This document shows, piece after piece, positions 39,832-49,010 of a DNA stretch of 64,000 nucleotides. The DNA lies in the NCBI GenBank assembly GCA_964580575.1, contig CAZOLJ010000012.1, positions 9,586 through 73,585 of the forward strand, in the 5' to 3' direction. Positions within the stretch are counted from its first letter, which is position 1; each line of letters starts with the position of its first letter. Both the position numbers and the translations under genes were made by a program. The stretch comes from CAVPDE01 sp964580575. Its GTDB lineage: Bacteria; Desulfobacterota; DSM-4660; Desulfatiglandales; HGW-15. The notes under the pieces were generated by a model. It searched no databases. It was not told where the DNA came from and was given only the letters and a program-made list of their open reading frames with translations.

Positions 39832-40716
39832 TTACACCCGCTCGATCCGCTCCCAGCCCCACAGGCCATAGGGCTTGAAGAGCAGGAACACGGCCATAAA
39901 CGCAAAGGGAACGATCTCTTTGACCCCACCGGGAAAGTACTGGTCCAGATAGGCTCCGGAGAGGTTCTGAAGGACCCCGATGATGATTCCTCCCACAATA
40001 GCGCCGGGCACGGAATTCAATCCTCCCAGCACCACCGCAGGAAGTACCAGGAGACCCAGGTAGCCGATGGATATGTTGATTCCATTGATGTTCCCGAGAA
40101 GAGCCCCACCCACGCCGGCGCTCATAAAAGCGATGGCCCATGCGGCGGCATAGACAAAACGGGCACTCACTCCCAGCGAGAGGGCTGCGGTTTCATCGTC
40201 GGCAGTGGCCTGCATGGAGAGCCCCCAGCGGGTGTACTTGAAAAAGCATACAAAAATGATGAGCAGAAAAATGGCCAGCACAAAGGACCAGAGGTAGACG
40301 GGAGAGAGTTTGAGAAAACCGAGTTCGATCGGTCTGATGTGAAAAATCGGAGGGTCAAAGACCTTCGTGTCCGTGCTCCAGATGAACTCCACGATTCCTT
40401 TGAAGAAGAAGGACAGCCCCACCGTGACCATGATGACGGCGAGGAGGGGTTCGCCGATCAGTTTGTCCAGGAAGATTCTTTCGGTCAGGAATCCCATCAC
40501 GATGCCAACGAGGAGAGTGCAGACCACGGCAGGAATGAAGGGGATCCCTGCCTGGTAGAAGGTCAGCGTCACGTAGGCGCCGATGAGGGTCAGTTCGCCC
40601 ATGGCCAGATTCAAAACCCCGGAGCATTTGTAAATGAGAACCCATCCCAGGGCGACCAAGGCGTAAATACCGCCGACAAGAATCCCTGTAATCAACGACA
40701 TCAAAAAGAGCTCCAT
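39832..40716 (-). CDS. livH: ABC transporter permease LivH
   Basis: A 294-residue permease with 8 hydrophobic segments. The N-terminus LITGILVGGIYALVALGW, the RWGLSMQATADDETAALSLG loop and LPAVVLGGLNSVPGAIVGG are typical of LivH. ATG follows AGGAGGTGAG and lies 13 bp after the acyl-CoA synthetase stop. Confidence 0.94.
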   Translation of the reverse strand: MELFLMSLITGILVGGIYALVALGWVLIYKCSGVLNLAMGELTLIGAYVTLTFYQAGIPFIPAVVCTLLVGIVMGFLTERIFLDKLIGEPLLAVIMVTVGLSFFFKGIVEFIWSTDTKVFDPPIFHIRPIELGFLKLSPVYLWSFVLAIFLLIIFVCFFKYTRWGLSMQATADDETAALSLGVSARFVYAAAWAIAFMSAGVGGALLGNINGINISIGYLGLLVLPAVVLGGLNSVPGAIVGGIIIGVLQNLSGAYLDQYFPGGVKEIVPFAFMAVFLLFKPYGLWGWERIERV

Positions 40717-40729
40717 GGGGGCTCACCTC

Positions 40730-42652
40730 CTAAAGATGGACGTTCCTGATGCGGAGGTCCATTTTAATGCGCTGCTCCCGGCCATCCTCATAGGTGATGG
40801 TCGTGTCCATATGAACCACGTCCGCTTCCGAGTACAGGCCATTCAAAATGTCCTTGTATCGGTTCTCGACAAAAGCTCTCCGAAGCTTGCTGGTCCGCGT
40901 GAGTTCTTCATCGTCGGCATCAAAGACCTTGTAAAGGTTGACAAAACGATGAATTCGAGCGGGTTCCGGGAGATCTTTGTTAGACTCCTCAATCTGCTTT
41001 TGGACCAGGTCGTACACCTCGGGCTTCTGAGACAGTTCCTGGTAGCTGGTGTAATTGATTTTCCGTTCATCCGCCCACTTGCCCACCACCGCATAGTCGA
41101 TGCACATAACGGCAGCGATATAAGGGCGCTTGTCCCCGATCACCCAGGCCTCCTGGATAAAGGGGCTGAACTTGAGCCGTGTTTCGAGATACTGCGGAGA
41201 GAAGGGTCTTCCATCCCGCAGGGTCATGACATCCTTGGACCGGTCAAAGACCACCAGGTGCCCGTCTTCATCCATGAACCCGCGGTCGCCCGAATAGAGC
41301 CATCCGTCGACCAGGGTTTTCTTGGTGGCTTCCTCGTTTTTGTAGTATCCCTGAAAAACGGAAGGGCTCTTGGAGAGGATCTCGCCCTCCTCGGTGATTC
41401 GGACTTCGGTTTCGGGAATGGGCGTTCCCACGGTGTCGAACTTGACGTCGCCGTCCCGGTGAACAATGGAGATGCCGGCGATCTCCGTCTGGCCGTAGAT
41501 CTGCTTCAGATTGACGCCAAGGGCATGGAAAAAACGGAAGTGGTCCGGCCCCATGGCCGCGCCGCCCGTGTACGCGTGCCTGAGGCGCGACATGCCGAGA
41601 TGGTCCTTGAGCTTCTTCTGCATCAAGAGGGATGCGAGCCCGTTGAGAATCGACCAGGTTACCGGAATCGGCTTTTTCTTGAACTTGAGATTGGCGACCT
41701 TGTACCCGACCTTCGTGCTGAATTCATAAACCTTGCGCTTGATCCATGAGGAATCGATGTACTTCACCTGCACCTGCCGGGTCATGCCCTCGTAGAGCCT
41801 GGGAGGAGCGAACATCACATGGGGGCCGATCTGGCGGATGTCTTCCTTGGCGGTCGTCGGTTCTTCAGGGAAGTTCAGGGTGTACCCCACCTGAAGGCCG
41901 CAGGAGATGGACATCATCTGCTCTCCGATCCAAGCAAAGGGAAGGTAGGAAACGAAATCGTCTGTATCGTAGCACGGGTCCACGGCCATCAAGTTATGGC
42001 CCATGGTCAGCATGTTCCAGTGGCTCAGCAGAGCGCCCTTGGGCAGAGCGGTGGTTCCGGAGGTATAGAAGAGGAGACAGATGTCATCCCCATGGCCTTG
42101 GTTGATCAGATTCTCGAAGAGCCCCGGCTCTTTTTTGTCCATCCACCGGCCCATTTCCTGAACCTTCTTGAGACTGATCAGGAAATCCTGGTGGTAATTG
42201 CGCATGCCCTTGGGGTCATCCCAGATGATTTTTTCAAGCTTCGGGCAATCGCCCTTGATGGCGAGGGCCTTGTCCACTTCTTCCTGAGTCTCACCGACAA
42301 AGAACTTGGCGTCCGAGTGGTCAATGATGTATTTCACTTCATCCATCATGCAATCCTGGAAGAGCCAAACCCCTATGCCGCCTGCACAGAGGGCGGCCAT
42401 CTCGGTCCAGAGCCCTTCAGGCCGGTTGTCCCCGATCATGGCGACCTTGTCCCCCTTCTTCAAACCCATGGCGACCATTCCGAGACAGAGGAATTTCACA
42501 TTGTCGTAGTAGTCCTTCCAGGTGTAGGGGCGCCAAATGCCAAACTCTTTTTCCCTCATGGCCACCTTGTTGGTTCCGTACCGCTGGCACTGGGAAAGGA
42601 ACAGCTTTGGGATCGTGAGATCTTTGGTTATCTCAATGGGAGACCCACTCAT
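40730..42652 (-). CDS. AMP-dependent acyl-CoA synthetase/ligase embedded in liv operon
   Basis: A 640-residue adenylate-forming ligase (long-chain fatty acyl-CoA synthetase type). P-loop motif LLFYTSGTTALPKGALLSH, QIYGQTEIAGIS, and WLYSGDRGFMDEDGHL are visible, with the C-terminal domain ending in an acid-type lysine region (TRTSKLRRAFVENRYKDIL). It lies between livG and livH with 8- and 13-bp gaps, so uptake and CoA activation of one substrate are probably coupled. The substrate could be a fatty, aliphatic or aromatic acid; benzoate is attractive because of had, but long-chain-type ligases are poor predictors. Confidence 0.88.
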   Translation of the reverse strand: MSGSPIEITKDLTIPKLFLSQCQRYGTNKVAMREKEFGIWRPYTWKDYYDNVKFLCLGMVAMGLKKGDKVAMIGDNRPEGLWTEMAALCAGGIGVWLFQDCMMDEVKYIIDHSDAKFFVGETQEEVDKALAIKGDCPKLEKIIWDDPKGMRNYHQDFLISLKKVQEMGRWMDKKEPGLFENLINQGHGDDICLLFYTSGTTALPKGALLSHWNMLTMGHNLMAVDPCYDTDDFVSYLPFAWIGEQMMSISCGLQVGYTLNFPEEPTTAKEDIRQIGPHVMFAPPRLYEGMTRQVQVKYIDSSWIKRKVYEFSTKVGYKVANLKFKKKPIPVTWSILNGLASLLMQKKLKDHLGMSRLRHAYTGGAAMGPDHFRFFHALGVNLKQIYGQTEIAGISIVHRDGDVKFDTVGTPIPETEVRITEEGEILSKSPSVFQGYYKNEEATKKTLVDGWLYSGDRGFMDEDGHLVVFDRSKDVMTLRDGRPFSPQYLETRLKFSPFIQEAWVIGDKRPYIAAVMCIDYAVVGKWADERKINYTSYQELSQKPEVYDLVQKQIEESNKDLPEPARIHRFVNLYKVFDADDEELTRTSKLRRAFVENRYKDILNGLYSEADVVHMDTTITYEDGREQRIKMDLRIRNVHL

Positions 42653-42660
42653 TTTCGCCC

Positions 42661-43482
42661 CTACCTCCTTGTCGCGTAAAGTTCCTCTTCGCCTAGATAG
42701 GCCTTGATCACCTCAGGATTGGTCTGAACCTCGTTCGGGGTGCCGTCCGTGATCTTGTTGCCGAAGTTCAGGACAAAGACCCGGTGGGAGATGTCCATGA
42801 CCACACCCATGTCGTGTTCGACCAGAATACAGGTGACCTTCCACCGTTCCTCTTCATTGATGTCCAGAATGAAGCGGGCCATGTCTTCCACCTCTTCCAA
42901 GTTGAGGCCGGCCAGGGGTTCGTCGAGCAGCAGCAGATCGGGATTCAGCGCAAGGGCCCTGCCCAGTTCCACCCGTTTTTGCAGCCCATAAGGGAGCATG
43001 TGAACGGTGTGATCCCGGATGCTCTCGATCTCCAGGAGATCGATGATCTCCTCTTCAATAAATTTACGGGTTTCCAACTCCTCCCGCTTTGTTTTTCCCA
43101 CGTAGATGGAGCCGCTCAAGATGCCGGACTTGAGATGGATGTGTCTTCCCAGGCGGATGTTGTCCAGAACCGTCATGCCCCCGAAGAGCTCAATTTTCTG
43201 GAAGGTGCGCGAGAGGCCGAGAGACGCACGTTCGTGGGGTCTCCGGGCAGTGATGTCCTGGCCCTTGTAAGTGATCCGGCCTTTCTGGGGTTTGTACAGA
43301 CCGTTGATGCAGTTCATCATGACGGTCTTGCCGGCGCCGTTCGGTCCGATGATGGAGTGAATCTCTCCCTTCTTCACTTCCAGGCTCACGCCTGCAAGCG
43401 CCGCAACTCTTCCAAAGTACATGTGAACATTCTCGATCTCGAGTATAGTCTCCTCGCCACGTAGGTCTTTGGCGTTAGCCAT
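42661..43482 (-). CDS. livG: ABC transporter ATPase LivG
   Basis: A 273-residue ATPase: Walker A GPNGAGKT, the LivG insert HERASLGLSRTFQKIELFGG, and Walker B LLLLDEPLAGLNLEE. The usual LSGGQ signature reads LPYGLQKRVELGRA. Start ATG 43482 follows GGAGGC; the frame is open to 43509. It is the first gene of the operon. Confidence 0.93.
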   Translation of the reverse strand: MANAKDLRGEETILEIENVHMYFGRVAALAGVSLEVKKGEIHSIIGPNGAGKTVMMNCINGLYKPQKGRITYKGQDITARRPHERASLGLSRTFQKIELFGGMTVLDNIRLGRHIHLKSGILSGSIYVGKTKREELETRKFIEEEIIDLLEIESIRDHTVHMLPYGLQKRVELGRALALNPDLLLLDEPLAGLNLEEVEDMARFILDINEEERWKVTCILVEHDMGVVMDISHRVFVLNFGNKITDGTPNEVQTNPEVIKAYLGEEELYATRR

Positions 43483-43568
43483 AATGAAGCCTCCGTCTAC
43501 GATCCACACCGTCTTGAATGATAGGGAAGAATCAGGAAGGAATATCCGTGTACAAAAAGTGAGTATAC

Positions 43569-43597
43569 CCTTTACTTTTTCAGACTTGTCTTGTCAA
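43569..43597 (-). promoter_or_regulatory. Promoter of the liv/acyl-CoA synthetase operon
   Basis: Minus strand: TTGACA (43592-43597), 17-bp spacer, TAAAGG (43569-43574). The spacer starts with AGAC-AA-GTCT, a small dyad. The leader to livG would be about 80 nt. The -10 resembles that of the SDR/had promoter (TAAAGT). Confidence 0.55.
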
Positions 43598-43661
43598 GTT
43601 ATTTGTAAGGACGTTGATGCAAATCAATGTAGCTATAGGATAGTTACATCGGCATCCTGCC

Positions 43662-44840
43662 CTAAAAGCCGGTGGTGATCCACTGAGGAATAAGGTTCTT
43701 ATGGCACTGGGTCAGGAAATAGTCGTCGGTCATTCCGGCAACAAAGTCCCTCACCACCGCGGCCTTGGAGGTTTGGTTCCGGTAATCCGGGGACATGCCG
43801 GCGAGGAATTCTTTGTCAATGTCTGAGTCCTGATTTCCTGTCTCCAGGTCGCGAAGATACTTCTCAAAGAGTAGCTGAAACATGATTTTGATCTTTGGAG
43901 TCTGTTTCTTGACTCTGTCGTTCATGTAGATCCGCTCGTGGTTGAAAGCCTTGAGCCGCACAAGAGCCTGGCTCACCTCCACACTGAAGGCGACGTGGTC
44001 TTTTCCAAGGCTGCCGGACACCAGGTCTTCCACAAGCGTGTACACGATGGTTCCATTGGTGTCTCCCAGGACCTGCCGACAGGAGGCCGGTAGGTCTTCT
44101 CGGGTGATCAGTCCAAGCCGGATCGCGTCCTCGATGTCGCGGCCCACATAGCTGATCGTGTCCGCCATGCGAACCACACACCCTTCCAGGGTCATGGGAG
44201 GAATATCCCTCGTGGGGTCGCTTTCCTGGGCCTTCATTTCGCGATCCATTCGTTCAAAGGTTTTTGCCCTGTCAGGCGAAAGGCTCCGGGTGTGGATCTC
44301 TCCGTTGTGGCAGAGAATCCCGTCCAACACCTGGAGGGTGAGGTTCCAGCCTCTGCCCTTTCGTTCGATGTGTTCGAGAAAACGGACTCCCTGAATGTTG
44401 TGGAAAAAATGTCCTAGACCTGCATCTTGGCAGAGCTCGGACAGGAACCGCTCCCCATCGTGACCGAAAGGCGGATGACCGATGTCATGCCCCAGAGCGA
44501 TCGCCTCAATCAAGTCCTCGTTCAGGCCGAGGAGGCGGCCGATGGTTCTGGACACCTTTGAGACCAGCTGGACGTGCAGCACCCGGTGGGTAATGTGGTC
44601 ATTTTTGATCAGGTAAAAAACTTGAGTTTTATCAATGTATCGCGAGTAGGCAAGGGAATGAAGGATTCGATCTCCATCCAAGGAGAAATTCTGCCGGTGG
44701 CCGGCGAGGATCATTTCCTCTTCCGTCCTTCTCAGGGCGTTCCGGCTCAAACAGGCAAAAGGGGAGAAGCGTTCTTCCTCTTTCCTGTCGAGGTCGATCT
44801 TCAAGTCTTTCAGGCGAACCGTTTTATCCAAAGGATCCAT
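43662..44840 (-). CDS. dgt: dGTP triphosphohydrolase-like HD-domain protein
   Basis: A 392-residue HD-superfamily hydrolase related to deoxyguanosinetriphosphate triphosphohydrolase. Visible metal-binding motifs are HSLAYSRYIDKTQVF, ALGHDIGHPPFGHDGE and RMADTISYVGRDIEDAI. ATG follows GAGACGAGAA. Members hydrolyse dNTPs to nucleosides and triphosphate, acting in dNTP pool control or phage defence; which applies here cannot be read. It stands alone between the liv operon and the rpsB block. Confidence 0.88.
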   Translation of the reverse strand: MDPLDKTVRLKDLKIDLDRKEEERFSPFACLSRNALRRTEEEMILAGHRQNFSLDGDRILHSLAYSRYIDKTQVFYLIKNDHITHRVLHVQLVSKVSRTIGRLLGLNEDLIEAIALGHDIGHPPFGHDGERFLSELCQDAGLGHFFHNIQGVRFLEHIERKGRGWNLTLQVLDGILCHNGEIHTRSLSPDRAKTFERMDREMKAQESDPTRDIPPMTLEGCVVRMADTISYVGRDIEDAIRLGLITREDLPASCRQVLGDTNGTIVYTLVEDLVSGSLGKDHVAFSVEVSQALVRLKAFNHERIYMNDRVKKQTPKIKIMFQLLFEKYLRDLETGNQDSDIDKEFLAGMSPDYRNQTSKAAVVRDFVAGMTDDYFLTQCHKNLIPQWITTGF

Positions 44841-44860
44841 TTCTCGTCTCTACAGAAGGC

Positions 44861-44992
44861 GATGATCTCGTGAAAAGCCGTCCCCCCGTTGAAAAACGGG
44901 GTCCAGGGGTTTTCTGAGCCTATAAGAATACTGGATTCCGGCTTCCGCCGGAATGACGGAAACCCGCGTTCAGGACTTCTTGTGAGTCCATC
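44861..44992. repeat. MITE-like element, copy 2 (132 bp, inverted relative to copy 1)
   Basis: Left end GATGATCTCGTGAAAAGCCG, right end GACTTCTTGTGAGTCCATCA; these are imperfect inverted terminal repeats. Inside are CCCCCGTT-GAAA-AACGGGG and GGATTCCGGC-TTCC-GCCGGAATGACGG. Reverse-complemented, it aligns along its length with 38491-38625. Confidence 0.8.
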
Positions 44993-45092
44993 AAATACGA
45001 TTGCCCCCGTCAATGCGGGACACCTGTGCAAGGATGATTATACTATATCGGCCTATGGACCGGCAGGTCAATGGGGTACAAAAACTTTTTTG

Positions 45093-45121
45093 TTGAAAAA
45101 GGTCAACACAACTGCTAAAAA
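45093..45121 (+). promoter_or_regulatory. Probable promoter of rpsB operon
   Basis: TTGAAA (45093-45098), 17-bp spacer, TAAAAA (45116-45121). Moderate match, in the AT-rich region where the ribosomal-protein promoter is expected, with a leader of about 190 nt. Confidence 0.4.
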
Positions 45122-45207
45122 ATTACGTTTATTATTTAGCCATAGGATAGGATGGCACAGGAAAAGGTTTGCCTCAAGGAGACTTTTGAGGAGTATCTCT
45201 AATTCGC

Positions 45208-45239
45208 ACGTTCAGGAAAGCCCCGGTGCCTGAGAACGT
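45208..45239 (+). promoter_or_regulatory. Stem-loop in the rpsB leader
   Basis: ACGTTCAGG...CCTGAGAACGT, nine base pairs with one bulged G and a 12-nt loop, lies about 80 bp before the S2 start. S2 leaders are often autoregulated, so this may be a binding structure. Confidence 0.4.
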
Positions 45240-45317
45240 TAGACAGGAGGAGGTCCTGAGCGGAGGAGAAACCGAGGGCAGGAGAGGAAAAGCTCCGCCC
45301 AAAAACAGGAGGAGTCA

Positions 45318-46166
45318 ATGGCAGCAAGCATCAGCATGAAGGAGCTTTTGGAAGCCGGCGTTCATTTCGGTCATCAGACCAGACGCTGGAACCCGAAGAT
45401 GAAAACCTACATCTTCGGATCACGAAACGGCATTCACATTATCGATCTTCAGAAGACCGTGTCCCTTTTTGCCACGGCCTATGACTTTGTCGTTCGCACG
45501 GTGGCGGAGGGGTATCCGGTCCTCTTCGTGGGTACCAAAAAGCAGGCTCACGACGCGATCACAGAAGAGAGCGAACGCTGTGGGATGTTCTATACGGTCA
45601 ACCGGTGGCTGGGCGGGACCCTCACCAATTTTCAGACGATCCGGAAGAGTGTGGCGCGGTTAAAAGAGCTGGACAGCATGAAAGCCGACGGCTCTCTGAA
45701 CCGATATACCAAGAAAGAAGCCATGAAACTGGAAAAAGAACTCGCTAAGCTGGAAAAGAACCTGGGCGGTATCAAAAACATGGACGAACTGCCCGGTGCG
45801 GTGTTCATCGTGGATCCCAAGAAGGAATACATTGCCGTGCAGGAGACCCGGAAGCTGGGGATTCCCCTGGTCGCGATTGCGGATACCAACTGCGACCCCG
45901 ACGACATCGATTACATCATTCCAGGAAACGATGACGCGATCCGAGCCATCCGGTTGATCACCTCGAAGATCGCGGATGCCTGCATCGAAGGGCACAACCT
46001 GGCTGAAGAACGGTTGAGGGCTGAGACGGACGTGGAGAAGGAAAAAGAGGAAGTCAAAGTGGAACCCGTTCCTGCGGCCGAGGGGGAAAAGAAGGGACCT
46101 GAAATCATCGTGCTCCCCAAAAGAGAAGAAGACGAAGACAACGACAGCCTGATGGAGGAAGAATAA
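45318..46166 (+). CDS. rpsB: 30S ribosomal protein S2
   Basis: A 282-residue S2. Diagnostic segments: MKELLEAGVHFGHQTRRWNPKM, FVGTKKQA, RWLGGTLTNFQTI, DELPGAVFIVDPKKE and LGIPLVAIADTNCDPDDIDY. ATG follows AGGAGGAG. The C-terminal tail after residue 235 is acidic and low-complexity. First gene of the rpsB-tsf-pyrH-frr block. Confidence 0.98.
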   Translation: MAASISMKELLEAGVHFGHQTRRWNPKMKTYIFGSRNGIHIIDLQKTVSLFATAYDFVVRTVAEGYPVLFVGTKKQAHDAITEESERCGMFYTVNRWLGGTLTNFQTIRKSVARLKELDSMKADGSLNRYTKKEAMKLEKELAKLEKNLGGIKNMDELPGAVFIVDPKKEYIAVQETRKLGIPLVAIADTNCDPDDIDYIIPGNDDAIRAIRLITSKIADACIEGHNLAEERLRAETDVEKEKEEVKVEPVPAAEGEKKGPEIIVLPKREEDEDNDSLMEEE

Positions 46167-46167
46167 A

Positions 46168-46773
46168 TTGGATATCAACGCCACATTAGTCAAGGAACTG
46201 AGAGAAAAGACCGGCGTCGGCATGATGGACTGCAAAAAGGCGCTCCAGGAAAGCAAGGGAGACCTGACGCTGGCTGTTGAGTACCTGAGGAAAAAGGGGA
46301 TTGCCACGGCAAAAAAGAGGGGAGGAAGAGCAACCTCCGAAGGCCAGGTGACCGCCTACATCCACCCGGGAGCCAAGATCGGAGTTCTTGTGGAAGTGAA
46401 CTGTGAAACAGACTTTTCCGGTAAAACAGAGGACTTCACCGCCTTTGTGAAAAACATCGCCATGCAAATCGCTGCAGCGAATCCCCTTTCCGTGGACCGG
46501 GAGGGGATCCCCGCTGACGTGCTGGAGAAAGAAAGAGAGATTTACGTCACGCAGGCCAAGGAGTCGGGCAAGCCGGACAAGGTGATCGACAAGATTGTGG
46601 AAGGCAAGGTGACGAAGTTCTACTCCGAAGCCTGTTTGCTCGAACAGCCGTATGTGAAAAATCCGGACATCACGGTTCAGGACCTGCTAAACGAGCTCAT
46701 GGCCAAGACAGGGGAGAACATCGTGATCCGCCGGTTTACGCGATACCAGCTGGGAGAGCCGGATGAGCGTTAA
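46168..46773 (+). CDS. tsf: Elongation factor Ts (short form)
   Basis: A 201-residue EF-Ts, shorter than the 283-residue E. coli protein and near the Thermus length. The N-terminal UBA-type domain (LVKELREKTGVGMMDCKKAL) and core ETDFSGKTEDFTAFVKNIAMQ are present. It uses a TTG start (46168) one base after the rpsB stop, with GGAGGAAG inside the rpsB end, so translation is coupled. Confidence 0.96.
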   Translation: MDINATLVKELREKTGVGMMDCKKALQESKGDLTLAVEYLRKKGIATAKKRGGRATSEGQVTAYIHPGAKIGVLVEVNCETDFSGKTEDFTAFVKNIAMQIAAANPLSVDREGIPADVLEKEREIYVTQAKESGKPDKVIDKIVEGKVTKFYSEACLLEQPYVKNPDITVQDLLNELMAKTGENIVIRRFTRYQLGEPDER

Positions 46774-47494
46774 GAAGCCCCGGTTCGAGCGCATTCTGCT
46801 CAAGTTGAGCGGAGAGGCGCTGATGGGCAATAAGCCTTACGGCGTGGATCCTTCGGTCCTCAAGAGTGTGGCCGCGGAGATCCAGCTTGTCCATGACCTC
46901 GGAGTGGAAATCGGAATCGTGATCGGCGGCGGCAATATTTTCCGGGGGCTGCACGCCTCGGATTACGGCATGGGACGGGTGGCTGCCGACCACATGGGCA
47001 TGCTGGCCACCGTGATGAACGCGATCGCCCTTGGGGAGGCGCTCTCTCAAAGGGGAGCGGAAGCGAGAATCATGTCCGCCATCGAGATGAACAAGGTCGC
47101 CGAGCCTTACATCCGACAGAAGGCGGTCACCCACCTGCGACGGGGGAGAATCGTCCTTTTCGGCGCAGGCACAGGCAACCCCTATTTCAGCACGGACACG
47201 GCAGCTGCTCTCAGAGCCATGGAGATCAACGCCGAGATCCTCTTGAAGGCCACGAAGGTGGACGGCGTTTACAGCGCGGATCCTGAAAAGGTCTCCTCCC
47301 CGCAGTTTTTTCCGCACCTGACCTATCAGGAATTTCTGAAGAAGAATCTTCAAGTGCTGGATATGACGGCGGTGGCTCTGGCCATGGGGCAGAACCTGCC
47401 CATCGTAGTGTTCAATCTCAGGAAGAAAGGCAATATCAAGCGAGTGACTCTTGGACAGAAGGTGGGGACCATCATTTCAGGGAGATCGCGATGA
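46763..47494 (+). CDS. pyrH: UMP kinase
   Basis: A 243-residue UMP kinase of the amino-acid-kinase fold: LLKLSGEALMG, VIGGGNIFRG, VADHMGMLATVMNAIAL (preceded by Ala) and the DTAAALRAMEI stretch. It overlaps the tsf end by 11 bases. Makes UDP for RNA and envelope precursors. Confidence 0.97.
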   Translation: MSVKKPRFERILLKLSGEALMGNKPYGVDPSVLKSVAAEIQLVHDLGVEIGIVIGGGNIFRGLHASDYGMGRVAADHMGMLATVMNAIALGEALSQRGAEARIMSAIEMNKVAEPYIRQKAVTHLRRGRIVLFGAGTGNPYFSTDTAAALRAMEINAEILLKATKVDGVYSADPEKVSSPQFFPHLTYQEFLKKNLQVLDMTAVALAMGQNLPIVVFNLRKKGNIKRVTLGQKVGTIISGRSR

Positions 47495-48048
47495 AAGAAG
47501 AAATCCTTTCCGAATGTCGGCAGACCATGCAGAAAACCATTGATGCGCTCAAGAAGGACTTCATCAGAATCCGGACCGGTCGCGCCTCGACCGCCTTGCT
47601 GGACGGCATCCGGGTGAATTGCTATGAAACCCAGATGCCGATCGATCAAGTGGCTTCCCTGTCCGTGCCTGAAAGCCGGCTCATCACGATCAAGCCCTGG
47701 GATCCGTCCATCATCGCAGAAATAGAAAAGAGCATCCTCAAGTCCGAGCTCGGGCTCACCCCCATTAACGACGGAAAAATCATAAGGATTCCCGTGCCCC
47801 CTTTGAGCGAGAGCCGAAGGAAGGAACTGGCCAAGATGGCGAAGAAGATGGCGGAAGAGGGAAAAATCGGTGTGCGAAACCACCGCCGGGAAGCCAACGA
47901 GCTGCTGAAAGAGCTGAAAAACGAAAAGGAGATCTCAGAGGACGAGCTGTTTCGCGCGCAGGAGGAGGTTCAGAAGCTGACCGACGATTTCATCAAGAAG
48001 ATCGATGAAGTCACTGCGGAAAAAGAAAAAGAAATCCTGGAATTTTGA
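47491..48048 (+). CDS. frr: Ribosome recycling factor
   Basis: A 185-residue RRF. The RTGRASTALLDGIRVNCYE, IKPWDPSIIAEIEKSILKS and RNHRREANELLKEL segments are family-typical. ATG overlaps the pyrH stop (ATGA). Normal length. Confidence 0.97.
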   Translation: MKEEILSECRQTMQKTIDALKKDFIRIRTGRASTALLDGIRVNCYETQMPIDQVASLSVPESRLITIKPWDPSIIAEIEKSILKSELGLTPINDGKIIRIPVPPLSESRRKELAKMAKKMAEEGKIGVRNHRREANELLKELKNEKEISEDELFRAQEEVQKLTDDFIKKIDEVTAEKEKEILEF

Positions 48049-48071
48049 AGCCCTCGATCCAGCGCCTCAAC

Positions 48072-48827
48072 ATGGAAACCTTGGACCTGCAAAAGCTGCC
48101 GCAACACGTTGCGATCATCATGGACGGTAACGGCCGGTGGGCCAAACAACGGGGCATGAACCGCATCCGGGGCCACGAGGAGGGCGCGGAGTCGGTGAGG
48201 GCGATTGTCCGGGCAAACCGGGAGATCGGGATCCCTTGGCTCACCCTGTATGCCTTTTCCGAAGAGAACTGGAGGAGACCAAAAGTCGAAGTCGAAGCCC
48301 TCATGGTGCTCTTGAAGCGGTTTCTCCAATCCGAAGTGAAGGAAATGCTCCACAATGGAATTCGCTTTGAGGCGATCGGAAGGCTTCACAAGCTCCCGCA
48401 GGATGTTCAGAGAACACTCCGAGAGACGGCGGAGCAGACGGCCCACCAACGGAACATGGTGCTGACCCTTGCTCTCAGTTACGGCGGCAGGCAGGAGATG
48501 ACGGACGCGGTCCGGAAGATGGTTCAAAGAGTGGAAGCCGGAGAAATCCATTCCTCCGACATCAGCGAAGCCCTTGTTTCGGAACACCTCTACACGGCGA
48601 ACATGCCTGACCCGGATCTGCTCATTCGAACCAGCGGGGAGTGCCGTGTCAGCAATTTCCTTCTCTGGCAGATCGCCTACGCCGAGATCTACATGACTCC
48701 GACCTACTGGCCTGACTTCAGGAAGGAGCAGTACGTCGAAGCCCTGATCGAGTACCAGAAAAGAGAGCGGCGCTTCGGCGCCACAGGAGACCAGGTGACT
48801 CTCTCCAGGGAAGAGCGCGATGATTAG
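48072..48827 (+). CDS. uppS: Undecaprenyl diphosphate synthase
   Basis: A 251-residue cis-prenyltransferase: LPQHVAIIMDGNGRWAKQRG with the catalytic Asp, AFSEENWRRP, LALSYGGRQE and the C-terminal RTSGECRVSNFLLWQ. ATG 48072 is used; a TTG at 48045 overlapping the frr stop would add nine residues. It makes the C55 carrier for peptidoglycan and O-antigen. Confidence 0.96.
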   Translation: METLDLQKLPQHVAIIMDGNGRWAKQRGMNRIRGHEEGAESVRAIVRANREIGIPWLTLYAFSEENWRRPKVEVEALMVLLKRFLQSEVKEMLHNGIRFEAIGRLHKLPQDVQRTLRETAEQTAHQRNMVLTLALSYGGRQEMTDAVRKMVQRVEAGEIHSSDISEALVSEHLYTANMPDPDLLIRTSGECRVSNFLLWQIAYAEIYMTPTYWPDFRKEQYVEALIEYQKRERRFGATGDQVTLSREERDD

Positions 48828-48954
48828 CAGTCTGCTGAAAAACGCCCATCTGCGTCGTTATCCTCATTCCTCGTCATTGCGGCGTACCTCTATGTACGCC
48901 TCACTCCTCGGAATTTCGGATGCCTTGCCGCTGAGCGTTTTTGATCAGCCTGCC
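48828..48954. repeat. MITE-like element between uppS and cdsA (about 127 bp)
   Basis: Starts CAGTCTGCTGAAAAACGC and ends GCGTTTTTGATCAGCCT, giving imperfect inverted terminal repeats. Inside, GGCGTACC-TCTAT-GTACGCC is a perfect hairpin, and TCCTCATTCCTCGTCA recurs as CACTCCTCG. A partial relative of the end (ACAGGCTGTTGAATTTTTCT) is near 61770. No coding capacity. Confidence 0.75.
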
Positions 48955-49010
48955 AAGCAGGTGTTTTGGAGCAATTTGCTAGCCAACCTGAGGGAGCGAG
49001 AATTCTCAAG

